From Rhodanobacter fulvus Jip2 (lineage in GTDB: Bacteria > Pseudomonadota > Gammaproteobacteria > Xanthomonadales > Rhodanobacteraceae), in NCBI RefSeq assembly GCF_000264315.1, contig NZ_AJXU01000028.1, forward strand, positions 124,001 to 188,000: a stretch of DNA of 64,000 nucleotides, in the 5' to 3' direction. The translations under genes were made by a program, and so were the position numbers. The stretch's first letter is position 1, and the number at the start of each line of letters is the position of its first letter. The notes under the pieces are model-generated. The model was not told where the DNA came from. It did no database searches and saw nothing but the letters and a program-made list of their open reading frames with translations. Below, in pieces: positions 37,311 through 45,271 of the stretch.

Positions 37311-40300
37311 TGCTGGAACGTCTGGTTGAATTTTCCCTGCGCTACAAGGTGCTGGTGCTGATCATCTTCGTGGTGATCGGCTTTCTCGGTTTTCAGGCGG
37401 TACGTCAGCTGCCCATCGATGCGTTTCCGGATGTCACGCCGGTGCAGGTCAATGTCTACACGGAGGCGTCGGGCCTCGCGGCGGAGGATGTGGAGCTACT
37501 GCTCACCACGCCGGTGGAGTCAGCCTTGGCCGGCCTGCCCAAGGTGGAACAGATCCGCTCGGTGAGCCTGTTCGGCTTGTCGTTCGTGTCGGTGTATTTC
37601 GACGACAGCATGGACATCTACTTCGCCCGTCAGCTGGTCAACGAGCGCCTTCAGCAGGTTGGTGATCGGCTGCCGGCTGGGTATGGCAAACCGGAGATGG
37701 GCCCGAACACGTCGGGCCTCGGACAGGTGTTCTGGTATACCGTCGAACGCGCTGATGACAAGCTGGATAGTGCCAAGGCCGGCACCGCACCGAACGACAT
37801 GGATCTGCGCACGCTGCAGGATTGGACCATCCGCCTGATTCTGCGCACCGCGCCCGGCGTCGACGACGTCACCTCGTGGGGCGGTCAGGAGAAGCAGTTC
37901 CAGGTGCGCATCGATCCGATGAAACTGATCGCCCACAAGCTCGGCTTCAAGGAGGTGATCGAGGCGCTGCAGGCGAACAACGCGCAGGTCGGCGGCAACT
38001 TTGTCGACGTCGGGCGCGAGCAGTATCTGGTGCGCGGCCTCGGGTTGATCCAGGACGCGAAGGATCTGGGCAACATCGTGCTGAAGACGGAAGACGGCAC
38101 GCCAGTCTTCGTGCGTGACGTGGCTACGATCACCGAAGCGGGCGCACCGCGTACCGGTGCGGTGACGCGCGATGGCGAGGAAGTGGTCCTTGGCATGGCG
38201 TTGGCCCGCATCGGCGAGAATGCCAAGAGCGTGGTCGATGCTGTCAAGGCCAAGCTCGACACGGTGAAGCAGTCGTTGCCGCCCGGCGTGGTGGTGAAGC
38301 CGGTGTACGAGCGTACCGAACTGGTCAACGCGGCCGTGGGGACGGCGGTGCGCGCCCTGATCGAAGGTTCGATTCTGGTGGCGATCATCCTGTTCCTGTT
38401 TCTGGGCGAATTCCGCAGCGCGCTGGTGGTGGTGGTGGCATTGCCATTGGCGATGCTGATCGCCTTCATCTGCATGGGTCAGGCCGGCCTGTCGGCCAAC
38501 CTGATGTCACTGGCAGGCTTGGCCATCGGTATCGGCATGATGGTGGATGGTGCGGTGGTGATGGTGGAGAACGCCTACCGCATCATGGCCGAGCGCAAGT
38601 CCCATGGCGGCCCGGTGGATCGCACGTCGGCCGTGCTGGCGGCCGCCCGCGAGGTGGCCAACCCGATGGCGTTCGCGATTCTGATCATCATCGTGGTGTT
38701 CCTGCCGCTGTTCAGCCTGCAGGGGCTGGAAGGCAAGATGTTCAAGCCGATGGCGTTCAACATCAGCTTTGCGATGGCCGGCTCGCTGATCCTCGCGCTG
38801 ACGCTGATTCCGGTACTGGCCGCCCTGGTACTGAAACCCAAGGAAGAGAAGGACACCTGGCTGGTCGCGTTCCTGAAACGCCACTACGCCACGGTGCTCG
38901 CCTGGGCGTTGGCACGGCGCAAGCTCGTGCTGGGCATCGCCGCCGGGGCCTTGATCGGCAGCCTCGCGCTGTTTCCGTTCCTGGGCAAGGAGTTCATGCC
39001 CAACCTGAAAGAGGGCGCCATCATGTGGCGCATCACCTCGATTCCCTCGGCCTCGCTGGATGAATCCATCCGCATCTCCAAGCAAGTATCGGCGCTGGTC
39101 AAGCAAAAGTTTCCTGAGGTCGAGACCACCCTGGCCATGATTGGCCGCGCTGAAAAAGGCGAGACCGCCGACGTGAACTACATGGAGGTGTACACGCCGC
39201 TGAAGCCCAAGGATCAATGGCGCAAGGGCGAAACGCTGGAAAGCATCGAGGAAGCGATGCAGAAAGAGTTGTCGGCCGCCTTGCCCACTGCCGTGGTGAG
39301 CTACACCCAGCCGATCCAGATGCGCATCGAGGAGCTGATCTCCGGTGTGCGTGCCACCTTGGCGTTGAAGATCTACGGCGATGACTTGGGCGAGCTCGAT
39401 CGTCTCAGCGGTCGCATCAAGAACGTGCTGGCCGGTGTACCCGGCGTGGCGGATCTTGCACTGGAGGCGAACATCGGCAAGCCGCAGATCCGCATCAAGG
39501 TGGATCGTGATGCGCTGGCCCGTTACGGCCTCAACGCCGACGACGTGCTGACCGTGGTGAAGAACGGCATCGGCGGCGAGCCGGTGACGACTTTGCTCGA
39601 TGGCGTGAAGCGCTTCGACATCGCGGTGCGGCTGGACGATGCCGACAAGGCATCCCTGCCAGCGATCCAGCGCATCCCGATCCGCACCGCCAGCGGCGCG
39701 CTGGTGCAGTTGTCGCAGGTGGCCGAGGTCAGTGATGCGGAAGGCTATTCGTTCATCCGTCGCGAGCAGCTGCAGCGCTACGCCGTCATCCAGATGGACG
39801 TGCGCGGTCGCGACATCGACGGCTTCGTCAAGGACGCCAATGCCGCGATCGCAAGCCAAGTGAAGTTACCGATCGGTTACTACAGCGAATGGGGCGGCGC
39901 GTTCGAGAACCAGCAGCGGGCGTTGAAGCGGTTGTCGCTGATCGTGCCAGCGACGATCTTCTTCATCTTCGTGCTGCTCTACACCGCCTTCAATTCAGTG
40001 AAGTACGCCGCGCTGATCCTGGCCAACGTGCCGTTCGCCACCATCGGCGGCATCGTCGGGCTGGCGATCACCGGGCAATACCTGTCGGTGCCCTCGGCGA
40101 TCGGCTTTATCGCGGTGTTCGGCGTGGCGATGTTGAACGGCATCGTGTTGGTGAGCTTCTTGAACGAGCAACGCGAGAAAGGGCTTCCGGTTAGGGAAGC
40201 CGTGGTTCGCGGCACGGCGTTGCGCATGCGACCGGTGATGATGACCGCCAGCGTGGCGATCCTGGGTCTGGTGCCGATGCTGCTCTCCAGCGGCGTCGGG

Positions 40301-40444
40301 GCGGAAACCCAGCGTCCGCTCGCCACCGTGGTGGTCGGTGGCCTCATCACCTCGACCCTGCTGACCCTGGTGCTGCTGCCAGTGCTCTACGACTGGATCG
40401 AAGAACGCGCCGCACGGCGCTTGGCGAAGGAAAACACCCCATGA
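37307..40444 (+). CDS. czcA: CzcA-type RND heavy-metal efflux pump
   Basis: 1045 aa, 12-segment RND pump of the heavy-metal efflux family. TM4 reads IGIGMMVDGAVVMVENAYR. The D and E corresponding to Asp408 and Glu415 of CzcA are kept, but the DFG that contains proton-relay Asp402 is GIG here. It is therefore not a canonical HME1/2 pump, and its substrate (Zn, Co, Cd, Ni or another cation) cannot be read from the motif. It overlaps the PII-like gene by 4 bp. Confidence 0.93.
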   Translation: MMLERLVEFSLRYKVLVLIIFVVIGFLGFQAVRQLPIDAFPDVTPVQVNVYTEASGLAAEDVELLLTTPVESALAGLPKVEQIRSVSLFGLSFVSVYFDDSMDIYFARQLVNERLQQVGDRLPAGYGKPEMGPNTSGLGQVFWYTVERADDKLDSAKAGTAPNDMDLRTLQDWTIRLILRTAPGVDDVTSWGGQEKQFQVRIDPMKLIAHKLGFKEVIEALQANNAQVGGNFVDVGREQYLVRGLGLIQDAKDLGNIVLKTEDGTPVFVRDVATITEAGAPRTGAVTRDGEEVVLGMALARIGENAKSVVDAVKAKLDTVKQSLPPGVVVKPVYERTELVNAAVGTAVRALIEGSILVAIILFLFLGEFRSALVVVVALPLAMLIAFICMGQAGLSANLMSLAGLAIGIGMMVDGAVVMVENAYRIMAERKSHGGPVDRTSAVLAAAREVANPMAFAILIIIVVFLPLFSLQGLEGKMFKPMAFNISFAMAGSLILALTLIPVLAALVLKPKEEKDTWLVAFLKRHYATVLAWALARRKLVLGIAAGALIGSLALFPFLGKEFMPNLKEGAIMWRITSIPSASLDESIRISKQVSALVKQKFPEVETTLAMIGRAEKGETADVNYMEVYTPLKPKDQWRKGETLESIEEAMQKELSAALPTAVVSYTQPIQMRIEELISGVRATLALKIYGDDLGELDRLSGRIKNVLAGVPGVADLALEANIGKPQIRIKVDRDALARYGLNADDVLTVVKNGIGGEPVTTLLDGVKRFDIAVRLDDADKASLPAIQRIPIRTASGALVQLSQVAEVSDAEGYSFIRREQLQRYAVIQMDVRGRDIDGFVKDANAAIASQVKLPIGYYSEWGGAFENQQRALKRLSLIVPATIFFIFVLLYTAFNSVKYAALILANVPFATIGGIVGLAITGQYLSVPSAIGFIAVFGVAMLNGIVLVSFLNEQREKGLPVREAVVRGTALRMRPVMMTASVAILGLVPMLLSSGVGAETQRPLATVVVGGLITSTLLTLVLLPVLYDWIEERAARRLAKENTP

Positions 40445-40764
40445 AAGAAGTGAAGGCATTCATTCATCGCGGCCGTATCGTCGACGTCATCCACGCCTTG
40501 GAGGACGGTGGGTTCCACTATCTGTCGTTTAGCGATGTCAAAGGCCAGTTGACTGCGCTCAGCGCGCTGGAACAAAGCTATTCGATGGAACTGGGCGAAC
40601 GCGTGACCAGGCAGATCAAGCTGGAGGTGTTCTGTGAGGACGATCAGGCAGAGCGCGCCGTGCAACTGATTCGGTTGCACGGGCGCACCGGTCAGAGCGT
40701 GGCCGGCTGGGTCTACCAGAGCACGATGGATCGGGCGTGGCCGATCGACGGCCAAGTGGGCTGA
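40441..40764 (+). CDS. PII-like protein linked to heavy-metal efflux
   Basis: 107-aa small protein with the PII/ferredoxin-like pattern (MKEVKAFIHRGRIVDVIHAL...FCEDDQAERAVQLI...GWVYQS). Such PII-NG-type proteins are encoded directly after CzcA/CusA-type pumps in other bacteria; the overlap with czcA (ATGA) fits this. It lacks the classical T-loop tyrosine uridylylation context. It probably binds a nucleotide or metal and modulates the pump, but this is not demonstrated. Confidence 0.8.
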   Translation: MKEVKAFIHRGRIVDVIHALEDGGFHYLSFSDVKGQLTALSALEQSYSMELGERVTRQIKLEVFCEDDQAERAVQLIRLHGRTGQSVAGWVYQSTMDRAWPIDGQVG

Positions 40765-40772
40765 CGATGATT

Positions 40773-40801
40773 GGGCGGGGGTACTCCCCGCCCATCATTT
40801 T
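40773..40801 (+). terminator. Intrinsic terminator of the czc operon
   Basis: Perfect 8-bp GC stem GGGCGGGG/CCCCGCCC with a 5-nt loop at 40773-40793, followed by ATCATTTT. It lies 9 bp after the PII-like stop codon. Confidence 0.8.
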
Positions 40802-40861
40802 CGGTGTCATGTCATAACACCGCGGTGCTCGCGTAGAGTGACCACCGCACAGGAGACCCGC

Positions 40862-41095
40862 ATGAGCACGACAGAATCCGACGAACACGATCGCGGCCAC
40901 GGTCACGGCGTGCTGTGCGGTGCAAACGAGAAGCAGGGCCGGCAAGGATTCGTGATCTGCGGCCTGCAGTTCATGGCCTTCGGCTCGGTCAAGGACGTAG
41001 CGATTGTGTTCAGTGGCATTCCTCCGGCGCTGACGACGCTTTACCGTTGGCTACATGGCGATACCGAGTCGCATCAGCAGATGCTGGAGGGTTGA
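40862..41095 (+). CDS. Small unknown protein upstream of CDF transporters
   Basis: 77 aa from ATG 40862, with CAGGAG 7 nt upstream. The N terminus is rich in His, Asp and Glu (EHDRGHGHGVLCG), followed by a mildly hydrophobic middle. No known family. It starts a short operon with two cation-diffusion genes (3 bp to the next start), so a metal-binding helper role is possible. Confidence 0.6.
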   Translation: MSTTESDEHDRGHGHGVLCGANEKQGRQGFVICGLQFMAFGSVKDVAIVFSGIPPALTTLYRWLHGDTESHQQMLEG

Positions 41096-41098
41096 GTC

Positions 41099-41719
41099 AT
41101 GGCCGATTGTTGCTGCAGCGGCACCGTCGACATCCGCGCTTTGCAGGCGCGGCAGCGGCGGGTACTGATGATCGTGCTGGCGATCAATGTCGTCACCTTC
41201 GCCATGATGATGTCGGCGGCGATCTACAGCAGGTCTTCGTCGCTGTTGTCGGGCGGACTGGACAATCTGGGCGATGCGTTGACTTACCTGTTGAGTCTGG
41301 CAGTGATCGGCGCCAGCGGACGGGCCAAGGCCAAGGTAGCGCTGCTCAAGGGCGCGTTGATTCTCGGGGCTGCGGTAGCTGTCGCCATTCAGATCGGCTG
41401 GCGGCTCGCGCATCCGAACGTGCCGATCTTCGAGGCCATCGGTCTCGCCGCGGTGATCAACCTGGCCTTCAACGGCATTTGCCTCTGGCTGCTGACGCCG
41501 TACCGTCATGGCGACGTAAACATGGCCTCGGCGTGGGAATGCTCGCGCAATGACGTATTCGAGGGCTTTGCGGTTCTGCTCGCGGCTGCCGGTGTATGGC
41601 TGTTTGCCGCCGGCTGGCCCGATCTGGTCATCGCCGCGGCGCTGCTGGTGATGTTTCTGCGCTCGGCCTGGCGGGTGTTCCGCTCAGCTTGGCATAGCTA
41701 CAAGACGGGAGACGCGTGA
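41099..41719 (+). CDS. Cation-diffusion-facilitator-like membrane protein, short form
   Basis: 206 aa, with a Cys cluster at the N terminus (MADCCCSG) and about five to six hydrophobic segments. CDF metal-site patterns are visible in SLLSGGLDNLGDALTY (about 42-57) and CSRNDVFEG (about 148-156). The cytosolic C-terminal domain of normal CDF proteins is missing. It ends inside the start region of the next, full-length CDF gene. Possibly a mercury/zinc/cadmium-type CDF relative; substrate unknown. Confidence 0.75.
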   Translation: MADCCCSGTVDIRALQARQRRVLMIVLAINVVTFAMMMSAAIYSRSSSLLSGGLDNLGDALTYLLSLAVIGASGRAKAKVALLKGALILGAAVAVAIQIGWRLAHPNVPIFEAIGLAAVINLAFNGICLWLLTPYRHGDVNMASAWECSRNDVFEGFAVLLAAAGVWLFAAGWPDLVIAAALLVMFLRSAWRVFRSAWHSYKTGDA

Positions 41720-42621
41720 TGGGAGCCGGACACGATCATGGTGGCGGCGTGATCAAACACGAGAAACCGCTGTGGTGGGCGCTCGGCCTGACCGTCACAT
41801 TTCTGATCGCTGAAGTTGTTGGTGGCCTGCTGACCAACAGCCTGGCGTTGTTGTCGGACGCGGCACACATGGCGACCGATGTGATCGCGCTGGGCATTTC
41901 ATTGACTGCGGTACGCTTGAGCCGGCGTCCGCCGGATGCTAAACGCACCTACGGCTATGCGCGCCTGGAAGCGCTCGGCGCGATGGTCAACGGCGGCCTG
42001 CTGTTCCTGGTCGCCGGCTACATCCTGTGGGAGGCGGTACGGCGTTTCAGCGAACCGCCCTCGGTGGCCTCTACCGGCATGCTGGTGATTGCGGCGCTGG
42101 GCTTGGTCATCAACCTGATCTCGATGCGATTGCTCAAGGCCGGCAGCGGCGAGAGCCTGAACGTCAAGGGCGCCTATCTGGAAGTATGGGCCGACATGCT
42201 CGGCTCGGTCGGTGTGATCATCGGTGCGCTGATCATCACGTTCACCGGCTTTTACATCGCCGATCCGATCATCGCGGTACTGATTGGGCTGTGGGTTTTG
42301 CCGCGAACTTGGATACTGTTGCGGGAGGCAGGCAACGTGCTGATGGAGGGTGCGCCCCGAGGCATCGACACCGAGCAGGTTCGCGCGGCGCTGTTGGCCG
42401 CGCCGGGCGTGGCCGCATTGCATGATCTGCATGTCTGGGCGCTCAGCAGTACCAAGCCGGCCTTGGCGGCTCATGTGGTTGCCGAAGAAGACGCGTCTGG
42501 TGGAGATGCCTTGCGAATTCAGCTGGAGCAACTGCTTGAGGCACGTTTTGAGATCCATCACGTGACGCTGCAAATCGAAGCCACGCCTTGCGGGCCGGGA
42601 TGCGAAAAGGGGAACGGATGA
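41719..42621 (+). CDS. czcD: CzcD/ZitB-like cation diffusion facilitator
   Basis: 300 aa from ATG 41719 (TGATG with the previous gene; a GTG at 41716 is also in frame). Six membrane segments. Site A motifs are LLSDAAHMATD (about 44-54) and VWADMLGS (about 154-161), that is HD...xD as in Zn/Cd/Co exporters. A His-rich N terminus (GHDHGG) and a cytosolic CDF domain (ALHDLHVWALSS) are also present. Exports divalent cations from the cytosol to the periplasm, where the RND pumps take over. Confidence 0.92.
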   Translation: MGAGHDHGGGVIKHEKPLWWALGLTVTFLIAEVVGGLLTNSLALLSDAAHMATDVIALGISLTAVRLSRRPPDAKRTYGYARLEALGAMVNGGLLFLVAGYILWEAVRRFSEPPSVASTGMLVIAALGLVINLISMRLLKAGSGESLNVKGAYLEVWADMLGSVGVIIGALIITFTGFYIADPIIAVLIGLWVLPRTWILLREAGNVLMEGAPRGIDTEQVRAALLAAPGVAALHDLHVWALSSTKPALAAHVVAEEDASGGDALRIQLEQLLEARFEIHHVTLQIEATPCGPGCEKGNG

Positions 42622-42746
42622 CGGCGGTATGGTCAGGGCTTGGACCAGCCGAGTGGCATTGAGCCCCAGGGCGAGACACGGGATCCGTGTTCCGTCGCAT
42701 TGGATGCTTCTGCGTGGCAACCGCAGTCACTCATATCGCGTCGCCT

Positions 42747-44732
42747 TCAATCGACATCGGGCAGTACTTCCCTAGTCGTAGGGGATGAAGGCATCGGCTG
42801 ACGGCCTCGGTGGATATTGAACACGAATCCGACCGCCAGCAGTATCAGAATCGCCAACTGGGCCAGCAAGGATTGCCAAGTCGGATAGATACCCAGCAGT
42901 TCGATATGCGGCACCGGCGCGACACTCACTGCCACCCAGCCGGCTTCCTGCAGGGCGGCGACGCCCTTGCCGGTCAGCACGACGGCGAGCACAGCGATCA
43001 GCGCGGAACTGGCAGAGAAGAACGTGCCGATCGGCAGCCGACGACTGGTGCGCAAGAGCACCCAGGCAATCAGCCCCAGCACGGCCGCACCGGCGGCGAT
43101 GCCGCCGAGTAGCCACACTTCCTGGCCGTCATTCCACAGGGCCGCATAGAACAGGATGCTCTCGAATACCTCGCGATAGACCGAGATGAAGGCCAGCCCG
43201 AACAGGAACCACGCCGAACGCCGGTTGAGCGCGGCGGCCATCTTTTCCTTCAAATACGCCTGCCAGCGACCACCGATACTTTTCTGGTGCATCCACAGAC
43301 CGACCCCAAGCAGCACGAACGCCGCAAACAGCGATGACAGTCCCTCGGTCAACTCACGACCGGCACCACTGATGGAAATTGCGTAGCTGGCGATCGCCCA
43401 GGTGATACCCCCGGCGACCAACGCCAGGCTCCAGCCGGCATGCACGTAGCGCAGCGCTTCGGGCCGCGCGGCCTTGCGCAGGAAGGCGAGCAAGGCGACA
43501 ACGACCAGCAGAGCTTCCAGACCTTCACGCACCAGGATGGTGAAAGCACCCAGGAAGGTGGTGGCCGCATCGCCTGCAGCATCGGCGGTGACTTCTTGCG
43601 CGCGCAGCAACAGACCATCGACCTCATCGGCATGTTTCGACACCGATGCCACCGAGGTGCTGCTCGTCAGCGCGGTGCGATAGGCACCCATCGCCGTTTC
43701 AAGCTGGGCGCGCAGTGCGCCGTCCCGTGCATTGAGTTGCGGCTCGACGGGCTCCACGCCATCGAGGTAAGCCGACAGTGCCAGTTGGGTGGCCTGCGTT
43801 TTCGCCCCGGCACGATAAGCCGTCAGGCTCGCCGCCAGTCGCGCGCGCGCCAACGGGATGCCCGCCAACGCCTGCTGCTGGATGACGTCGGGGTGGGCCC
43901 GCAGATACCCCACGACGGTCCGGGCACGCTCCGCACCGAGGGCGGGTGTCAGCTGCGCGACACGCGCACGCGACAGCTCCTTCAAGTCGGCGATCTGTGC
44001 CTGCGCATCACGGTCGTGCTGCCAGGTATCGGCACCGGTGGCGGCTTCCTTGGTATAAGCCAGCGAGCCCACGTAGTACGCCAGCGCCCAACGATCGTCG
44101 GATGACAGCAGCTGCGCGTAGCTCCCCATCGGCGTACCTTCCACACCCTGGCTGATCACCTCGTACAACGATAGCGCGCTGCGCTGATCGGCCCGCGTCT
44201 GGTCGGTGAAATTCACGGGTCGGGGCGACAGTTGCAGGCCAGCCGGACCATCGCCATGGCCGGTCGCTCCATGACAGGCGGCGCACTGATTCTGATAGAG
44301 CGTCGCCCCACGCGCCAGATCGGGGGCATCTACCGGAGCGGTCGGCACCGGATACGCCTGCAGCAACGCATCGGCCAGCGCATGCGCTTGCGTCGCCACT
44401 TGGGCGGGCGCCGCCTTGGCATCGACGGAGGCCACCAGTTTATCGGCCTGCTTCATGAGTGCAGGCCTGGTCGCGGTCGATGGCAACGCGCCGATGCGTG
44501 ATCGCGCCGTCGATGTGAACTCCCGCATCTCGGCGTACTCGGATGCGCTGATCACCGCGCCATCTTTCACCGCACCCGCGTAGTCGGTCGCCAGGTAATC
44601 CAGCATCTGCCACGTTTGTGGAACGCTCGCCATGGCATCCTGAGCCATCACTGGACAGGTCGTCACGACGCATAGGAGAAGCGCCGCGACGGATAGCTTG
44701 CGCGAAATACTGCGAATACGAGTCGTTATCAT
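42747..44732 (-). CDS. FTR1-family iron permease fused to a cytochrome c domain
   Basis: 661 aa. A signal peptide (about 1-30) leads into a periplasmic region with a cytochrome c site CAACH (about 151-155). A helical spacer follows, and then the FTR1/EfeU permease domain (about 390-640) with both REGLE-type motifs (LVREGLEALLVV and VYREVFESILF) and seven membrane segments. The fused heme domain could oxidise Fe(II) or accept electrons during uptake; a different metal is possible given the context. Divergent from the rcnR-like gene. Confidence 0.88.
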   Translation of the reverse strand: MITTRIRSISRKLSVAALLLCVVTTCPVMAQDAMASVPQTWQMLDYLATDYAGAVKDGAVISASEYAEMREFTSTARSRIGALPSTATRPALMKQADKLVASVDAKAAPAQVATQAHALADALLQAYPVPTAPVDAPDLARGATLYQNQCAACHGATGHGDGPAGLQLSPRPVNFTDQTRADQRSALSLYEVISQGVEGTPMGSYAQLLSSDDRWALAYYVGSLAYTKEAATGADTWQHDRDAQAQIADLKELSRARVAQLTPALGAERARTVVGYLRAHPDVIQQQALAGIPLARARLAASLTAYRAGAKTQATQLALSAYLDGVEPVEPQLNARDGALRAQLETAMGAYRTALTSSTSVASVSKHADEVDGLLLRAQEVTADAAGDAATTFLGAFTILVREGLEALLVVVALLAFLRKAARPEALRYVHAGWSLALVAGGITWAIASYAISISGAGRELTEGLSSLFAAFVLLGVGLWMHQKSIGGRWQAYLKEKMAAALNRRSAWFLFGLAFISVYREVFESILFYAALWNDGQEVWLLGGIAAGAAVLGLIAWVLLRTSRRLPIGTFFSASSALIAVLAVVLTGKGVAALQEAGWVAVSVAPVPHIELLGIYPTWQSLLAQLAILILLAVGFVFNIHRGRQPMPSSPTTREVLPDVD

Positions 44733-44933
44733 TAACGCATAATAGCCGTCCTTTGACAGTTCGTCAGCAGTTGTCCAGATCGTTACGGCGCCTCATTTCT
44801 TTCCGCTGGCACGCCGGTATGTGCCACGTACAGCAGATAGTCGATGAGACCCAGAATCTGAACCACGCGTTCCGGGGCAGATGCTGTACGGTCGTCATGG
44901 ACTTTTTGCCTTGAGGTACCGGGCGTCAATATA

Positions 44934-44955
44934 TACCCTAGGGGGGTAAGGTACC
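44934..44955 (+). promoter_or_regulatory. Candidate RcnR/CsoR-type operator
   Basis: Sequence TACCCTAGGGGGGTAAGGTA with a run of six G (44941-44946) flanked by TA-rich arms. The CsoR/RcnR/FrmR family binds exactly such G- or C-tract sites (for RcnR: TACT-G6-N-AGTA). It lies 22 bp upstream of the rcnR-like start, so autoregulation of the regulator and ATPase operon is likely. Confidence 0.75.
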
Positions 44956-44977
44956 GAAACCGAACGGAGACATCGTT

Positions 44978-45256
44978 ATGGCCCACACCACCCGCGACAA
45001 GACGAAACTGCTCAACCGGGTGCGCCGCATTCGCGGGCAAGTCGAAGCGGTGGAACGTGCCCTGGAGAACGAAACCGATTGTGCCCGGATCCTGCAGTTG
45101 GTAGCGGCGGTACGCGGCGCCACTAATGGTTTGATGGCCCAACTCCTGGAAGACCATATCCGTTTCCATGTCGTCGATCCCGATCGTGAAGGCGATCCGA
45201 AAAAAGCTAAGGCCGCCGGCGAGCTGATCGACGTCGTACACACCTACCTCAAATAG
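44978..45256 (+). CDS. RcnR/CsoR-family metal-responsive repressor
   Basis: 92-aa all-helical tetrameric repressor. Metal-site residues H3, C35, H60 and H64 match the HCHH fingerprint of E. coli RcnR (Ni/Co sensor) position for position. CsoR would have C-H-C and FrmR lacks the His64. The body is RcnR-like (RIRGQVEAVERALE...AAVRGATNGLMAQLLEDHI). It precedes a P-type ATPase by 15 bp and has a G6 operator in front, so Ni/Co-responsive control of the ATPase is the best guess. Confidence 0.88.
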   Translation: MAHTTRDKTKLLNRVRRIRGQVEAVERALENETDCARILQLVAAVRGATNGLMAQLLEDHIRFHVVDPDREGDPKKAKAAGELIDVVHTYLK

Positions 45257-45271
45257 TGGCCCAGGATATCC

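Noticed and set aside
44700-44760. Possible Fur box (TTAATGATAACGA) at the start of the FTR1-like gene
   Set aside because: Only a partial match to the 19-bp Fur consensus, and it overlaps the start codon itself.
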